From the NCBI GenBank assembly GCA_027346925.1, contig DAIERH010000001.1, positions 1 through 63,125 on the forward strand: DNA of 63,125 nucleotides. The letters are read 5' to 3'. Below are positions 27,184 through 35,409 of the stretch, piece after piece. The position numbers were made by a program, and so were the translations under genes. This DNA is from Geobacter sp. (lineage in GTDB: Bacteria; Desulfobacterota; Desulfuromonadia; Geobacterales; Pseudopelobacteraceae). A model generated the notes under the pieces. That model worked only from the letters and a program-made list of their open reading frames with translations, made no database searches and had not been told where the DNA came from. Position 1 is the stretch's first letter. Each line of letters opens with the position of its first letter.

Positions 27184-27831
27184 ATGAAAAAATTATCAAT
27201 CTATGCAGTATGCTTGCTGGCCCTGTCAGCATGCGAAAACACCCCACTCAAGAAGGCGGACCAGCAGATCACCGCCACCGTATCGTCCGAATCGCCGCTC
27301 GACCGCGAGATCAAAGGACTTTTGGAGAAAGGCATCTCCATGAGCGAGCGGAAACGACAGGTGGCCGTCATTGAGGCCTCGTTTCTGCGCTGTACCACCC
27401 CGGAGCGTGCCCGTCAGTTGGCGGCGCTCTGTTTTACCAAAACCCTCGGCACACCTTTCATGCCATTTGACCTGGCCGAAATTGCCTTGGCCGAGACCGG
27501 CGGCAACCGTCTTTCCGCCACCGCGGTTTCGTCCAAGGGCGCCATGGGTGTCTGGCAACTCATGCCCCGCCGCGCCAAGAGTCACGGTTATTCGCCCGAG
27601 GACATGGAAAACGACGAGAAGTGCGCCGAGGCGGCCGTGCGTGAACTGTACAGCAAGCTTGAAATGGCCCAGGGCAATCTGGACCGGGCAAAAAAATTCT
27701 ACTGTGGCCAGGGTCCCCAGGCTGACCAGTACCTGCGCAAGATCCACAAGGTCCGCCTGGAGTTGCTGGCCGAGCTGGAACGTCAGACCGAACTCCTTGC
27801 CATGGGTGAAGACGGGACGCGGACGCGATGA
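27184..27831 (+). CDS. Lipoprotein with lytic transglycosylase (SLT-like) domain
   Basis: 215 residues. Signal peptide with lipobox LSAC gives lipidation at Cys17. The domain at about 90-150 contains ALAETGGN with the probable catalytic Glu104, then SSKGAMGVWQLMPRRAKSHGY, matching the GlyGln/Met-Pro core of SLT-type transglycosylases. The C-terminal third (KKFYCGQGPQADQYLRKIHKV) replaces the usual NAG motif. It should trim peptidoglycan from a membrane anchor. The start at 27184 gives the lipoprotein signal; the frame extends to a TTG at 27106 but lacks a sensible signal there. There is no clear ribosome site. A terminator follows at 27914. Confidence 0.75.
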   Translation: MKKLSIYAVCLLALSACENTPLKKADQQITATVSSESPLDREIKGLLEKGISMSERKRQVAVIEASFLRCTTPERARQLAALCFTKTLGTPFMPFDLAEIALAETGGNRLSATAVSSKGAMGVWQLMPRRAKSHGYSPEDMENDEKCAEAAVRELYSKLEMAQGNLDRAKKFYCGQGPQADQYLRKIHKVRLELLAELERQTELLAMGEDGTRTR

Positions 27832-27913
27832 TTCGCCAACTGCTGCGCTGATAACTCCCGCGACCGGTGGGCGCCGACCAGCCGGAAAGGTCTTTTCTTC
27901 TTGATAAAAAAGT

Positions 27914-27945
27914 AGCCGCTCTGCTATAGTTGAGCGGCTTTTTTT
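27914..27945 (+). terminator. Rho-independent terminator
   Basis: AGCCGCTC (27914-27921) pairs with GAGCGGCT (27932-27939), followed by seven T. It terminates the lipoprotein gene just before the MCP gene. Confidence 0.85.
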
Positions 27946-27982
27946 GTGCAAATCACCCCTCGCCTTACAAGGAGCCCGTTCC

Positions 27983-30142
27983 TTGCAGAGAACCTCGCCT
28001 CCGCACGGTACCAACAGCATGACACTGCGCACCAAAATGGTGCTGCTCTCCATGGTGGTATGTGCCGGCATGTTGTTCATAACCGTCAATTGCCTTTTCC
28101 TGATGAACGAGGCCGGTATCGGTGGGACGGCCTACAAGACCATCAGACAGAACCAGAACACCCTTGAAAATATTGCCTGCCTCAAGTCAAACCTGTTTCA
28201 GGTCAGCAACGAGGTGCAGGGTTTCATGGCAGAGACCGACAAGGGGATCGCAAACAAAAAAATGGACGTCATCAAGGAGCTGACCGGCGACATCGACCAC
28301 AAATTCGCCCTTGTCATGGAATCCCTTGAATCCCCCCCTAAACGGGAGACTCTCGACAAGGCAGGCGCCGTTTGGAAGGAGTACAAAAAGACGCTGCTTG
28401 AGGATATACTGCCGGCAGTCGGCAAGGGAGACATGCTCAGGGCCAGATACCTGATGACCGGCATCCAGGCCCAGCGTTTCAACATCTTCAGCAATGCTGC
28501 CACGTCCATGGCCGACAACATCCGGCGGGAAGTCAAACAGACCGAGGAGACGATGGCAGCCGGTATCCGCACCAAGGTCATTTGCTCGTTCGTGATTACC
28601 CTGATCATCCTCGCCCTGATTGGTTATTTTTCCTTCATCATTACCAAATCCATCACCAGACCGCTCAGGGCCTGCGTCGAGTTTGCCCGTACCGTGGCCG
28701 AGGGCCGGCTCGATACCCGCCTCGATATCACCGCCGGCAACGAAATCGGCGACCTGGCCACGGCCATGAACGCCATGGCGGAAAATCTCCACAACACGGT
28801 TTTCCGGGTCAATTCCGTAGCCCATGAACTGACGGCCATCGACAACAACATCGAGAAGGCCGCCAGACATGTGGTTACCTCGGCCCATGTCCAGGAGAGT
28901 TCCGTAAGCGAGACCTCCCAGGCCGTGACACATATCAACGAATCGGTCCGCGAGGTTTCCTCCGGCATCGACAAGCTCTCCTCGTCGGCCGCCGAGACAT
29001 CCTCGTCGATCCTCCAGATGGCCGCCAGCGTGGAAGAGGTGGCCATAAACGCGGACAAACTGGGAGGTTCGGTAAATGAGGTCAGCTCCTCGATCATCGA
29101 GATGACCACCTCCATCAAGGAAATCGGCACCAGCATCGTCAACCTGCTGGCCGCTTCAAGCACCACGGCTTCCTCCATCGCCGAGATGGACGCAACCATC
29201 AAGCAGGTGGAAAAGAACGCCATGGATACCTCCGCCATCTCGGAAGGGGTAAAAAATGACGCCGTTACCGGCAAGATGGCGGTTGAAGAGGCCATTGCCG
29301 GGATGCAGGCAATCCGTACCTCGTCCCATATCACCGCCGAGGTGATTGAAAACCTGTCGCTGCGGACAAACGACATCGGCACCATCCTTTCGGTCATTGA
29401 CGAGGTGGCCGAACAGACCAACCTGCTGGCTCTCAACGCCGCCATCATAGCCGCCCAGGCCGGTGAACACGGCAAGGGTTTCGCCGTCGTGGCCGACGAG
29501 ATACGGGAACTGGCCGAACGGACCAGCAGCTCCACTCGCGAGATTGCCTCGGTCATTCAGGGTGTTCAGGATGAAACCCGCCGGGCGGTGGATGCCATCA
29601 TCCAGGCGGAAGAAAGCATCACCGAAGGGGAAAAGCTCTCCCAGCGTTCAGGAGCCGCCCTGGAAAAAATCGTCAGCGGAGTGCAGAAGGCCAGCATCCA
29701 GATACACGAGATCGCCCGCGCCACCGTGGAGCAGGCGCGCGGAAGCCAGAGCATCAGAGAAGCCATGGAACGGGTCGAGGAGATGGTCGGCCAAATCGCC
29801 ACATCGGCCGTTGAGCACTCCCGCGGCAGCGATCTCATCACCTCGGCCGTTGAACAGATGAAAGGACTGACGAGCCAGGTACGCATCTCAACCCGCGAGC
29901 AGAGCCGTGCCAGCAACCTGATAGCCCGCTCTACCGAAGATATCATCACCATGATCGACCAGATTCGCGAGGCCTGTCATTCCCAGGTTCAAGGCAGCAC
30001 CACGATCTCCAAGGCGGTCACCCACATCCAAACGTCATCCAGCTCAAACTCCGAGGCGGCCAAGGTCATGGAAAGCTCCGTAGCCGGCCTGTCGAGACAA
30101 ATCGAACTTCTGGAGAAAGAGATGTCCGGCTTCAAGATATGA
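27983..30142 (+). CDS. Methyl-accepting chemotaxis protein, long signalling domain
   Basis: About 719 residues. Short cytoplasmic N-terminus, TM1, helical periplasmic sensor of about 150 residues, TM2 (VICSFVITLIILALIGYFSF), HAMP (KSITRPLRACVEFARTVAEGRLD), then a coiled coil of about 440 residues, longer than in most MCPs. The tip is DEVAEQTNLLALNAAIIAAQAGEHGKGFAVVADEIRELAERT, where IIAAQAG replaces the usual IEAARAG. I chose the TTG at 27983 because AAGGAG lies 8 bases upstream; the first ATG, at 28019, has no ribosome site. The gene sits just before trpA. Long-tip MCPs of this type occur in Geobacter (class 40H), often serving non-flagellar pathways. Confidence 0.85.
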   Translation: MQRTSPPHGTNSMTLRTKMVLLSMVVCAGMLFITVNCLFLMNEAGIGGTAYKTIRQNQNTLENIACLKSNLFQVSNEVQGFMAETDKGIANKKMDVIKELTGDIDHKFALVMESLESPPKRETLDKAGAVWKEYKKTLLEDILPAVGKGDMLRARYLMTGIQAQRFNIFSNAATSMADNIRREVKQTEETMAAGIRTKVICSFVITLIILALIGYFSFIITKSITRPLRACVEFARTVAEGRLDTRLDITAGNEIGDLATAMNAMAENLHNTVFRVNSVAHELTAIDNNIEKAARHVVTSAHVQESSVSETSQAVTHINESVREVSSGIDKLSSSAAETSSSILQMAASVEEVAINADKLGGSVNEVSSSIIEMTTSIKEIGTSIVNLLAASSTTASSIAEMDATIKQVEKNAMDTSAISEGVKNDAVTGKMAVEEAIAGMQAIRTSSHITAEVIENLSLRTNDIGTILSVIDEVAEQTNLLALNAAIIAAQAGEHGKGFAVVADEIRELAERTSSSTREIASVIQGVQDETRRAVDAIIQAEESITEGEKLSQRSGAALEKIVSGVQKASIQIHEIARATVEQARGSQSIREAMERVEEMVGQIATSAVEHSRGSDLITSAVEQMKGLTSQVRISTREQSRASNLIARSTEDIITMIDQIREACHSQVQGSTTISKAVTHIQTSSSSNSEAAKVMESSVAGLSRQIELLEKEMSGFKI

Positions 30143-30185
30143 TGCCGGTTCTGCTCGTTTATCCAATCAACGGACATAACTCCCC

Positions 30186-30989
30186 ATGAATAGACTGACC
30201 CAGCGTTTCACTGACATTGAAAAACGTGAAGACAAGGCCCTGGTGACCTTTATCACCGCCGGCGATCCTGACCTGGACACAACGGCCGAGATGATCCCCC
30301 TGCTGGAAGAGGCCGGCGCCGATATCATCGAACTCGGCATGCCCTTTTCAGACCCCATGGCCGACGGCCCCACCATCCAGCTTTCCTCGGAACGGGCCCT
30401 GGCCGCCGGCACGACACTGGAAGCGGTCCTGGCCACAGTCCGCAGGGCACGCGCCACCTCATCCATCCCGATCATCCTGATGGGCTACCTTAATCCGATA
30501 CATGCCTACGGTTACGGGCGTTTTGCCCGGGATGCGGCCCAGGCCGGCGTGGACGGCGTGTTGCTGGTGGACATGCCGCCCGAGGAGTCCCGGGAGTTCC
30601 TGCAGGCCGCCTGCGCCCACGACCTGAACGCAATCTTCCTGCTCACCCCAACCTCGGACAAATCCCGTATCGCCACCGTGGCGGAGCTGGGAAAAGGCTT
30701 CATATACTACGTGACCGTCACCGGCGTCACCGGAGCCCGTCAGGAAGTCTCCGCCAGCCTTGCGACCGAACTGGGCAGAATTCGCAAAAAGATCAAACTC
30801 CCCATCGTTGCCGGCTTCGGCATTTCAACCCCGGAGCAGGCCGCAAGCGTTGCCAGCCTGGCCGATGGGGTCGTGGTGGGCAGCGCCATTGTCAAACTCT
30901 TCCAGCAGCATTCCGGCAAGAAACTGAAAACCGAGGTCAAGCGCCTTGTCAGCGCGCTCAAACAGGCCATCTCGGCCAAGGCTGCGTAA
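30186..30989 (+). CDS. trpA: Tryptophan synthase alpha subunit
   Basis: 267 residues, TIM barrel. It cleaves indole-3-glycerol phosphate and channels indole to TrpB. The catalytic pair is at Glu49 (IELGMPFSDP) and Asp60 (MADGPT), the same numbering as in E. coli. YYVTVTGVTGAR and GFGISTPEQA bind phosphate. trpB is not adjacent in this window; the upstream neighbour is an MCP gene. accD follows 145 bp downstream. Confidence 0.95.
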   Translation: MNRLTQRFTDIEKREDKALVTFITAGDPDLDTTAEMIPLLEEAGADIIELGMPFSDPMADGPTIQLSSERALAAGTTLEAVLATVRRARATSSIPIILMGYLNPIHAYGYGRFARDAAQAGVDGVLLVDMPPEESREFLQAACAHDLNAIFLLTPTSDKSRIATVAELGKGFIYYVTVTGVTGARQEVSASLATELGRIRKKIKLPIVAGFGISTPEQAASVASLADGVVVGSAIVKLFQQHSGKKLKTEVKRLVSALKQAISAKAA

Positions 30990-31133
30990 TTAATGAAATT
31001 TTCAAGTTGAGTCTTGGGGGTTAACCTTCATCCTTCAACGTTGTACGCCTTGACACCCGGTGGCTTTTCTGCTACCAAGCTGCTTCACTTGCGGTAAATA
31101 TTTTGAGTGATATTAAATTTCGTGAGGTTCACC

Positions 31134-31988
31134 ATGAGCTGGTTCAGCAGGGAAAAGGCGGGCATAGACAAATCCGATGTTAAGAAAAGCAAGGTCCCCG
31201 AAGGGATGTGGATCAAATGTCCGGGCTGTTCCGAGACCATCCTGGCCAAGGAGATCGACGCCAACCTGAACGTCTGCCCAAAGTGCGGGCATCATTTCCG
31301 TATTTCGGCCCGCCGCCGCCTTGAGGTCTTGCTGGATGGCGGGACTTGGCAGGAGTTCGATAGCGCCATGACCTCGGTTGATTTCCTGGAATTCAAGGAC
31401 GCCAAGAGTTATCAGGAACGCATCAATGCCGCGGTTGCCAAGGGAGGTTCAAAGGACGCGGTCATCTGCGTCGAGGGCGCCATAGACGGCACCGGCGTAC
31501 AGGTTGCCATCTTCGACTTCGCCTTCATGGGCGGCAGCATGGGGAGCGTGGTGGGCGAAAAGATCACCCGCTCAATCGAGCGTGGCTTGAAGCAGCGCCA
31601 GCCGGTGATCGTCATCTCCGCCTCGGGCGGTGCCCGCATGCAGGAAAGCATCCTGTCCCTGATGCAGATGGCCAAGACCTCCGCGGCACTGGCCAAGCTT
31701 AAACATGCCGGCATCCCTTTCATCTCCATCCTGACCGATCCCACCACCGGCGGTGTCACCGCCAGCTTTGCCATGCTGGGCGACATCAACATTGCCGAAC
31801 CCAAGGCCCTGATCGGCTTTGCCGGGCCGCGGGTCATCGAGCAAACCATCCGCCAGAAACTTCCCGAGGGGTTCCAGCGTGCCGAATACCTGCTCGACCA
31901 CGGCATGGTGGACGTGATCATCCCCCGTACGGAGATGCGCGGCAAGCTCGCATCCATCTTGAAGATGCTGCACCGTCCCGCCGCCTGA
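31134..31988 (+). CDS. accD: Acetyl-CoA carboxylase carboxyltransferase subunit beta
   Basis: 284 residues. The zinc ribbon has Cys29, Cys32, Cys48 and Cys51 (CPGC...CPKC). The crotonase-like core carries GGSMGSVVGEKI and SGGARMQE. It transfers the carboxyl group from carboxybiotin to acetyl-CoA to form malonyl-CoA, with AccA, which is not in this window. The ATG at 31134 has GTGAGG upstream. folC starts one base after its stop, so they are cotranscribed, a pairing also seen in E. coli and Geobacter. Confidence 0.95.
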   Translation: MSWFSREKAGIDKSDVKKSKVPEGMWIKCPGCSETILAKEIDANLNVCPKCGHHFRISARRRLEVLLDGGTWQEFDSAMTSVDFLEFKDAKSYQERINAAVAKGGSKDAVICVEGAIDGTGVQVAIFDFAFMGGSMGSVVGEKITRSIERGLKQRQPVIVISASGGARMQESILSLMQMAKTSAALAKLKHAGIPFISILTDPTTGGVTASFAMLGDINIAEPKALIGFAGPRVIEQTIRQKLPEGFQRAEYLLDHGMVDVIIPRTEMRGKLASILKMLHRPAA

Positions 31989-31989
31989 G

Positions 31990-33267
31990 ATGCCCCTGGC
32001 CGGCACGCTGGAGAAACTCTACGCCCGCCGGCGTTTTGGCATCCGTCCCGGTATCGACAGGGTCCGCTGCATCCTGGAACGGCTGGGCCACCCGGAGCAC
32101 GCTTTTCGCAGTATCCATGTGGTCGGCACCAACGGCAAGGGATCGACATCGGCCTTCCTGTCCTCCATTCTGGGCAGCGCCGGATACCGGGCCGCCCTGT
32201 TTACCTCTCCCCATCTGATCAGTTTCACCGAACGCTTTCGGATCAATGGCCGGGAAATTGCCGCCGAGCGGTTGATGCCGCTCCTGGACACCGTGCTGGC
32301 GCAGGCACCCGCGGAGGCCACTTTTTTCGAGATCGTCACGGCCCTGGCCGCACTCTGTTTTGCGGAAGAGCATGTCGATATCGCCGTGATGGAGGCTGGG
32401 ATGGGAGGCCGATCCGATGCAAGCGCCGCCATACCGGGCATTTTGACCGTGATAACGCCCATTTCCCTGGATCATGGCGACTACCTGGGTGCGACCCTGG
32501 CGGAGATCGCGGCGGAAAAGGCCGGCATTGCCGAACCGGGCACACCGATAGTCACGGCGCGCCAGACGCCGGAGGTGCAGGGGGTTATCCGGGAGCGCGC
32601 CGCGGCGGGGGGGAACAGGACCGCTGTGGAGGGACTCGACTTCACCTCTGCCTGGGGCGATGGCGGAACCCTTGATTACCGTGGCATTCATGCTACACTG
32701 TCCGGCATCACCACCGGCATTCCCGGGCGATACCAGGCCGGGAACGCCGCCCTGGCCCTGGCCGCGGCAGAGGTGCTTGACAGCATCGGCATACCCGTGT
32801 CCCGGGACGCCCTCATCAGCGGCCTGGGCGACGCCCATTGGCCGGGACGCATGGAGTTGATTGCCGGACAACCGCCGATCCTGCTGGACGGCGCCCACAA
32901 CCCGGCGGGCGCCGCGGCACTCGCCGCTGCGTTGGAAGATCACCGGTACCGGCGTCTCCTGCTGGTAGCGGGGATCATGGCCGACAAGGACAGCGCCGGG
33001 ATACTCGCCCCACTGGCCCGCAAGGTCCACCGGGCATACGCGGTAACCCCGGCGGTCGAACGAGCCCTCGACGACGCCACCCTGGCCGGAATCCTGGTAC
33101 AACTGGGCGTGAAGGCCATAGCCTGCGGAGACGTGGCCAACGGTATCGTCTCCGCGCGGCAAGCCGCCGGAGAAGGCGATCTTATTCTGGTGTGCGGATC
33201 ATTGTTTACGGTTGGAGAGGCAAAGGCCTGGCTGACACAGACTCGCTTTGAAGGGATTCGGGGGTAG
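31990..33267 (+). CDS. folC: Folylpolyglutamate synthase / dihydrofolate synthase
   Basis: 425 residues of the Mur-ligase superfamily. HVVGTNGKGSTSAFL is the P-loop, FTSPHLISFTERFRING the folate site, and AGMGGRSDASAA and SLDHGDYLG the metal region. C-terminal LLDGAHNPAGA closes the active site. It adds glutamate to dihydropteroate or folates. Translation is presumably coupled to accD (one-base gap). lptD follows after 12 bp. Confidence 0.93.
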   Translation: MPLAGTLEKLYARRRFGIRPGIDRVRCILERLGHPEHAFRSIHVVGTNGKGSTSAFLSSILGSAGYRAALFTSPHLISFTERFRINGREIAAERLMPLLDTVLAQAPAEATFFEIVTALAALCFAEEHVDIAVMEAGMGGRSDASAAIPGILTVITPISLDHGDYLGATLAEIAAEKAGIAEPGTPIVTARQTPEVQGVIRERAAAGGNRTAVEGLDFTSAWGDGGTLDYRGIHATLSGITTGIPGRYQAGNAALALAAAEVLDSIGIPVSRDALISGLGDAHWPGRMELIAGQPPILLDGAHNPAGAAALAAALEDHRYRRLLLVAGIMADKDSAGILAPLARKVHRAYAVTPAVERALDDATLAGILVQLGVKAIACGDVANGIVSARQAAGEGDLILVCGSLFTVGEAKAWLTQTRFEGIRG

Positions 33268-33279
33268 TACCCCATTGCC

Positions 33280-35406
33280 ATGACTCTGTTACATCCGCTT
33301 TTGATACTGCTGGTCTGCCTTGCCACGCTGCTGCCGGCAGTCTCCCACGGGGCCGGTCCCGCCTCTGCCTCCGCGGGTGGTGGAGACATCACCATCAAGG
33401 CCGACGCCATGACCCACGACCCGGCGGAAGATACCTTCAAAGCCAGGGGCCACGTGCTTATCGAATGGGAGGGGGCGGTGCTCAACGCCGATCAGGCGAC
33501 ATACAACCGCAAAACCGGCATGCTGACCGCCACGGGCGATGTGGTCATGACCAAGGACGGCAATGTCATGCGCGGCGCCTGGTTCACCTTCGACGTGGCG
33601 ACCGGGAGGGGGGAACTGGAACGGGGAACGTTCACCACGGTCCCGGGGAATCTGACCGTCACCGGCGAAAAGATCGTCCGGGTGGACGACAACCATGTGG
33701 TGCTGAACAAGACCCAGTTTACCACCTGCGATCTTCCCCGGCCGAGCTGGAAATTCGAAGCGGAAAAACTGGACGTCAATCTGCTGGGTTACGCCATCGG
33801 CAGGAACATCACCTTTTACGTAAAGGACATACCGGTCCTGTATCTCCCCTGGATCGCCTTTCCCGTGGTGCGCGACCGCCGGTCCGGCCTCCTCCTCCCC
33901 CGTGTCGGCTACACCAACACACGCGGTGCCGAGCTGGACATCCCTCTCTATCTGGTCATTGCCCCCAATCAGGATGCGACGTTCGACCTGGATCTCCAGA
34001 GCACGCGCGGCGTGGGTATCGGCGCCGAGTATCGTTATGCCCGCAAACGGGGCAGCGAGGGTTTTGCCGGCGGGTATCTGATCTTCGACCAGAAGGAGGG
34101 TCGCTGGCGCGGCCAGATCTCCACGAACCACACCGAGATATTCTCACCGGACATGAACCTGCGCGTGGCCATCAACCAGACCAGCGACCGCAACTTCCTG
34201 TTCGATTTTGGTGAGAAGAGCGGCGACTACAACCGCCAATCAAACGATTCCACCATCAACTTCCTGAAAACCTGGCAGACCTACGCCCTCACCGTGGATC
34301 TGCGCAACACCCAGGATTATTACACCATCGACAACAGCCATACCCTGCAGACGCTGCCCGAGATCGGCCTTTCCGCAGTCCGGCAGCAAATTGCCGCGAC
34401 ACCGCTTTACTTCGATCTCGATGCCAGCGCGGCCGACCTGTACCAAGGCGCCGGTCCCAGGGGGCTGCGCCTGAGCACCTTCCCCCGGCTGACCCTGGTT
34501 ACGCCCCTGTCTGATTATATCAACATGACCACCTTTGCCGGCCTCCACCTGCGGGCGTACAGCAGCGACAACATATCCGCCGGCAGCGGAATACGTTCAA
34601 GCGATGCCGATCTGCTGCCCGAGGCTGGCGCACGCATCTCAACCTCCCTCAGCAGGGTATATACGATCGACGGGGAAAATCTCAAGAAACTGCGCAATGA
34701 GCTGGTGCCGGAGCTGGCCTACGCCTATACGCCGTATCAGGACCAGACGCGGCATCCCTTCTATGATTACGGAGACCGCCTGAACTGGCAGAACATGGTG
34801 ACGTACTCGCTGACCAGCCTGCTGGGTGGGAAATACCAAAACGGAGAAACGACCGAATACCGTGACCTGATGCGTCTGAAACTCATGCAGAGCTACAACT
34901 TCGAAGGCTCGCGCCGTGACCTGCTTACCATGGTCGATGCCAATCGCGCCTTCAGCGATCTGATCCTGGAGTCCGACACCTGGCTGAGCCCCAGACTCAG
35001 GCTGACCCTGGATACGAGCTATAACGTCTATTTCCGCCGGATCTCCAGCCTGGACCCCGGCGTGGAGTTCGACGACACGCACGGCAACACCGCCGGTGTC
35101 AGCTACCGCATGTCGCGCGACGAACTGAATTATCTGGAGTGGCGTTTTGTCACCAAGCTGTTTTCACCATGGACCCTGGGCTATAGCAACCGGTACTCAT
35201 TCGACCGTAAGCCGTTCACCCCCTGGCCCCTGGGCGACACCAACCGGTATTTATTCAACAGTTCCGGGAACCTCGAATCGGTCCTCTCCGTCGCATACCA
35301 GCAGAAGTGCTGGGGCGTCAATGTCGAGCTCAGCAGCAGGCCCGGCAACACGTCCTTCCACGTCAACTTCACCCTGGCTGGCTTGACGAGCGGGGGCACC
35401 AAATAA
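33280..35406 (+). CDS. lptD: LPS-assembly outer-membrane protein LptD
   Basis: 708 residues. Signal peptide at about 1-24, then an OstA/LptA-like beta-jellyroll (about 35-150: ADAMTHDPAEDTFKARGHV, ADQATYNRKTGMLTATGDV) and a beta-barrel to the C-terminus. Cys near 150 (TTCDLPRPSW) and Cys in the C-terminal QKCWGV are candidates for the interdomain disulfide seen in LptD. It inserts LPS into the outer leaflet together with LptE. Two adjacent 16-residue strand pairs near the end (35158-35205 and 35212-35259) are recent duplicates (FSPWTLGYSNRYSF / FTPWPLGDTNRYLF). It is the last gene of accD-folC-lptD and converges on slt with 3 bp between stops. Confidence 0.9.
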   Translation: MTLLHPLLILLVCLATLLPAVSHGAGPASASAGGGDITIKADAMTHDPAEDTFKARGHVLIEWEGAVLNADQATYNRKTGMLTATGDVVMTKDGNVMRGAWFTFDVATGRGELERGTFTTVPGNLTVTGEKIVRVDDNHVVLNKTQFTTCDLPRPSWKFEAEKLDVNLLGYAIGRNITFYVKDIPVLYLPWIAFPVVRDRRSGLLLPRVGYTNTRGAELDIPLYLVIAPNQDATFDLDLQSTRGVGIGAEYRYARKRGSEGFAGGYLIFDQKEGRWRGQISTNHTEIFSPDMNLRVAINQTSDRNFLFDFGEKSGDYNRQSNDSTINFLKTWQTYALTVDLRNTQDYYTIDNSHTLQTLPEIGLSAVRQQIAATPLYFDLDASAADLYQGAGPRGLRLSTFPRLTLVTPLSDYINMTTFAGLHLRAYSSDNISAGSGIRSSDADLLPEAGARISTSLSRVYTIDGENLKKLRNELVPELAYAYTPYQDQTRHPFYDYGDRLNWQNMVTYSLTSLLGGKYQNGETTEYRDLMRLKLMQSYNFEGSRRDLLTMVDANRAFSDLILESDTWLSPRLRLTLDTSYNVYFRRISSLDPGVEFDDTHGNTAGVSYRMSRDELNYLEWRFVTKLFSPWTLGYSNRYSFDRKPFTPWPLGDTNRYLFNSSGNLESVLSVAYQQKCWGVNVELSSRPGNTSFHVNFTLAGLTSGGTK

Positions 35407-35409
35407 CCG

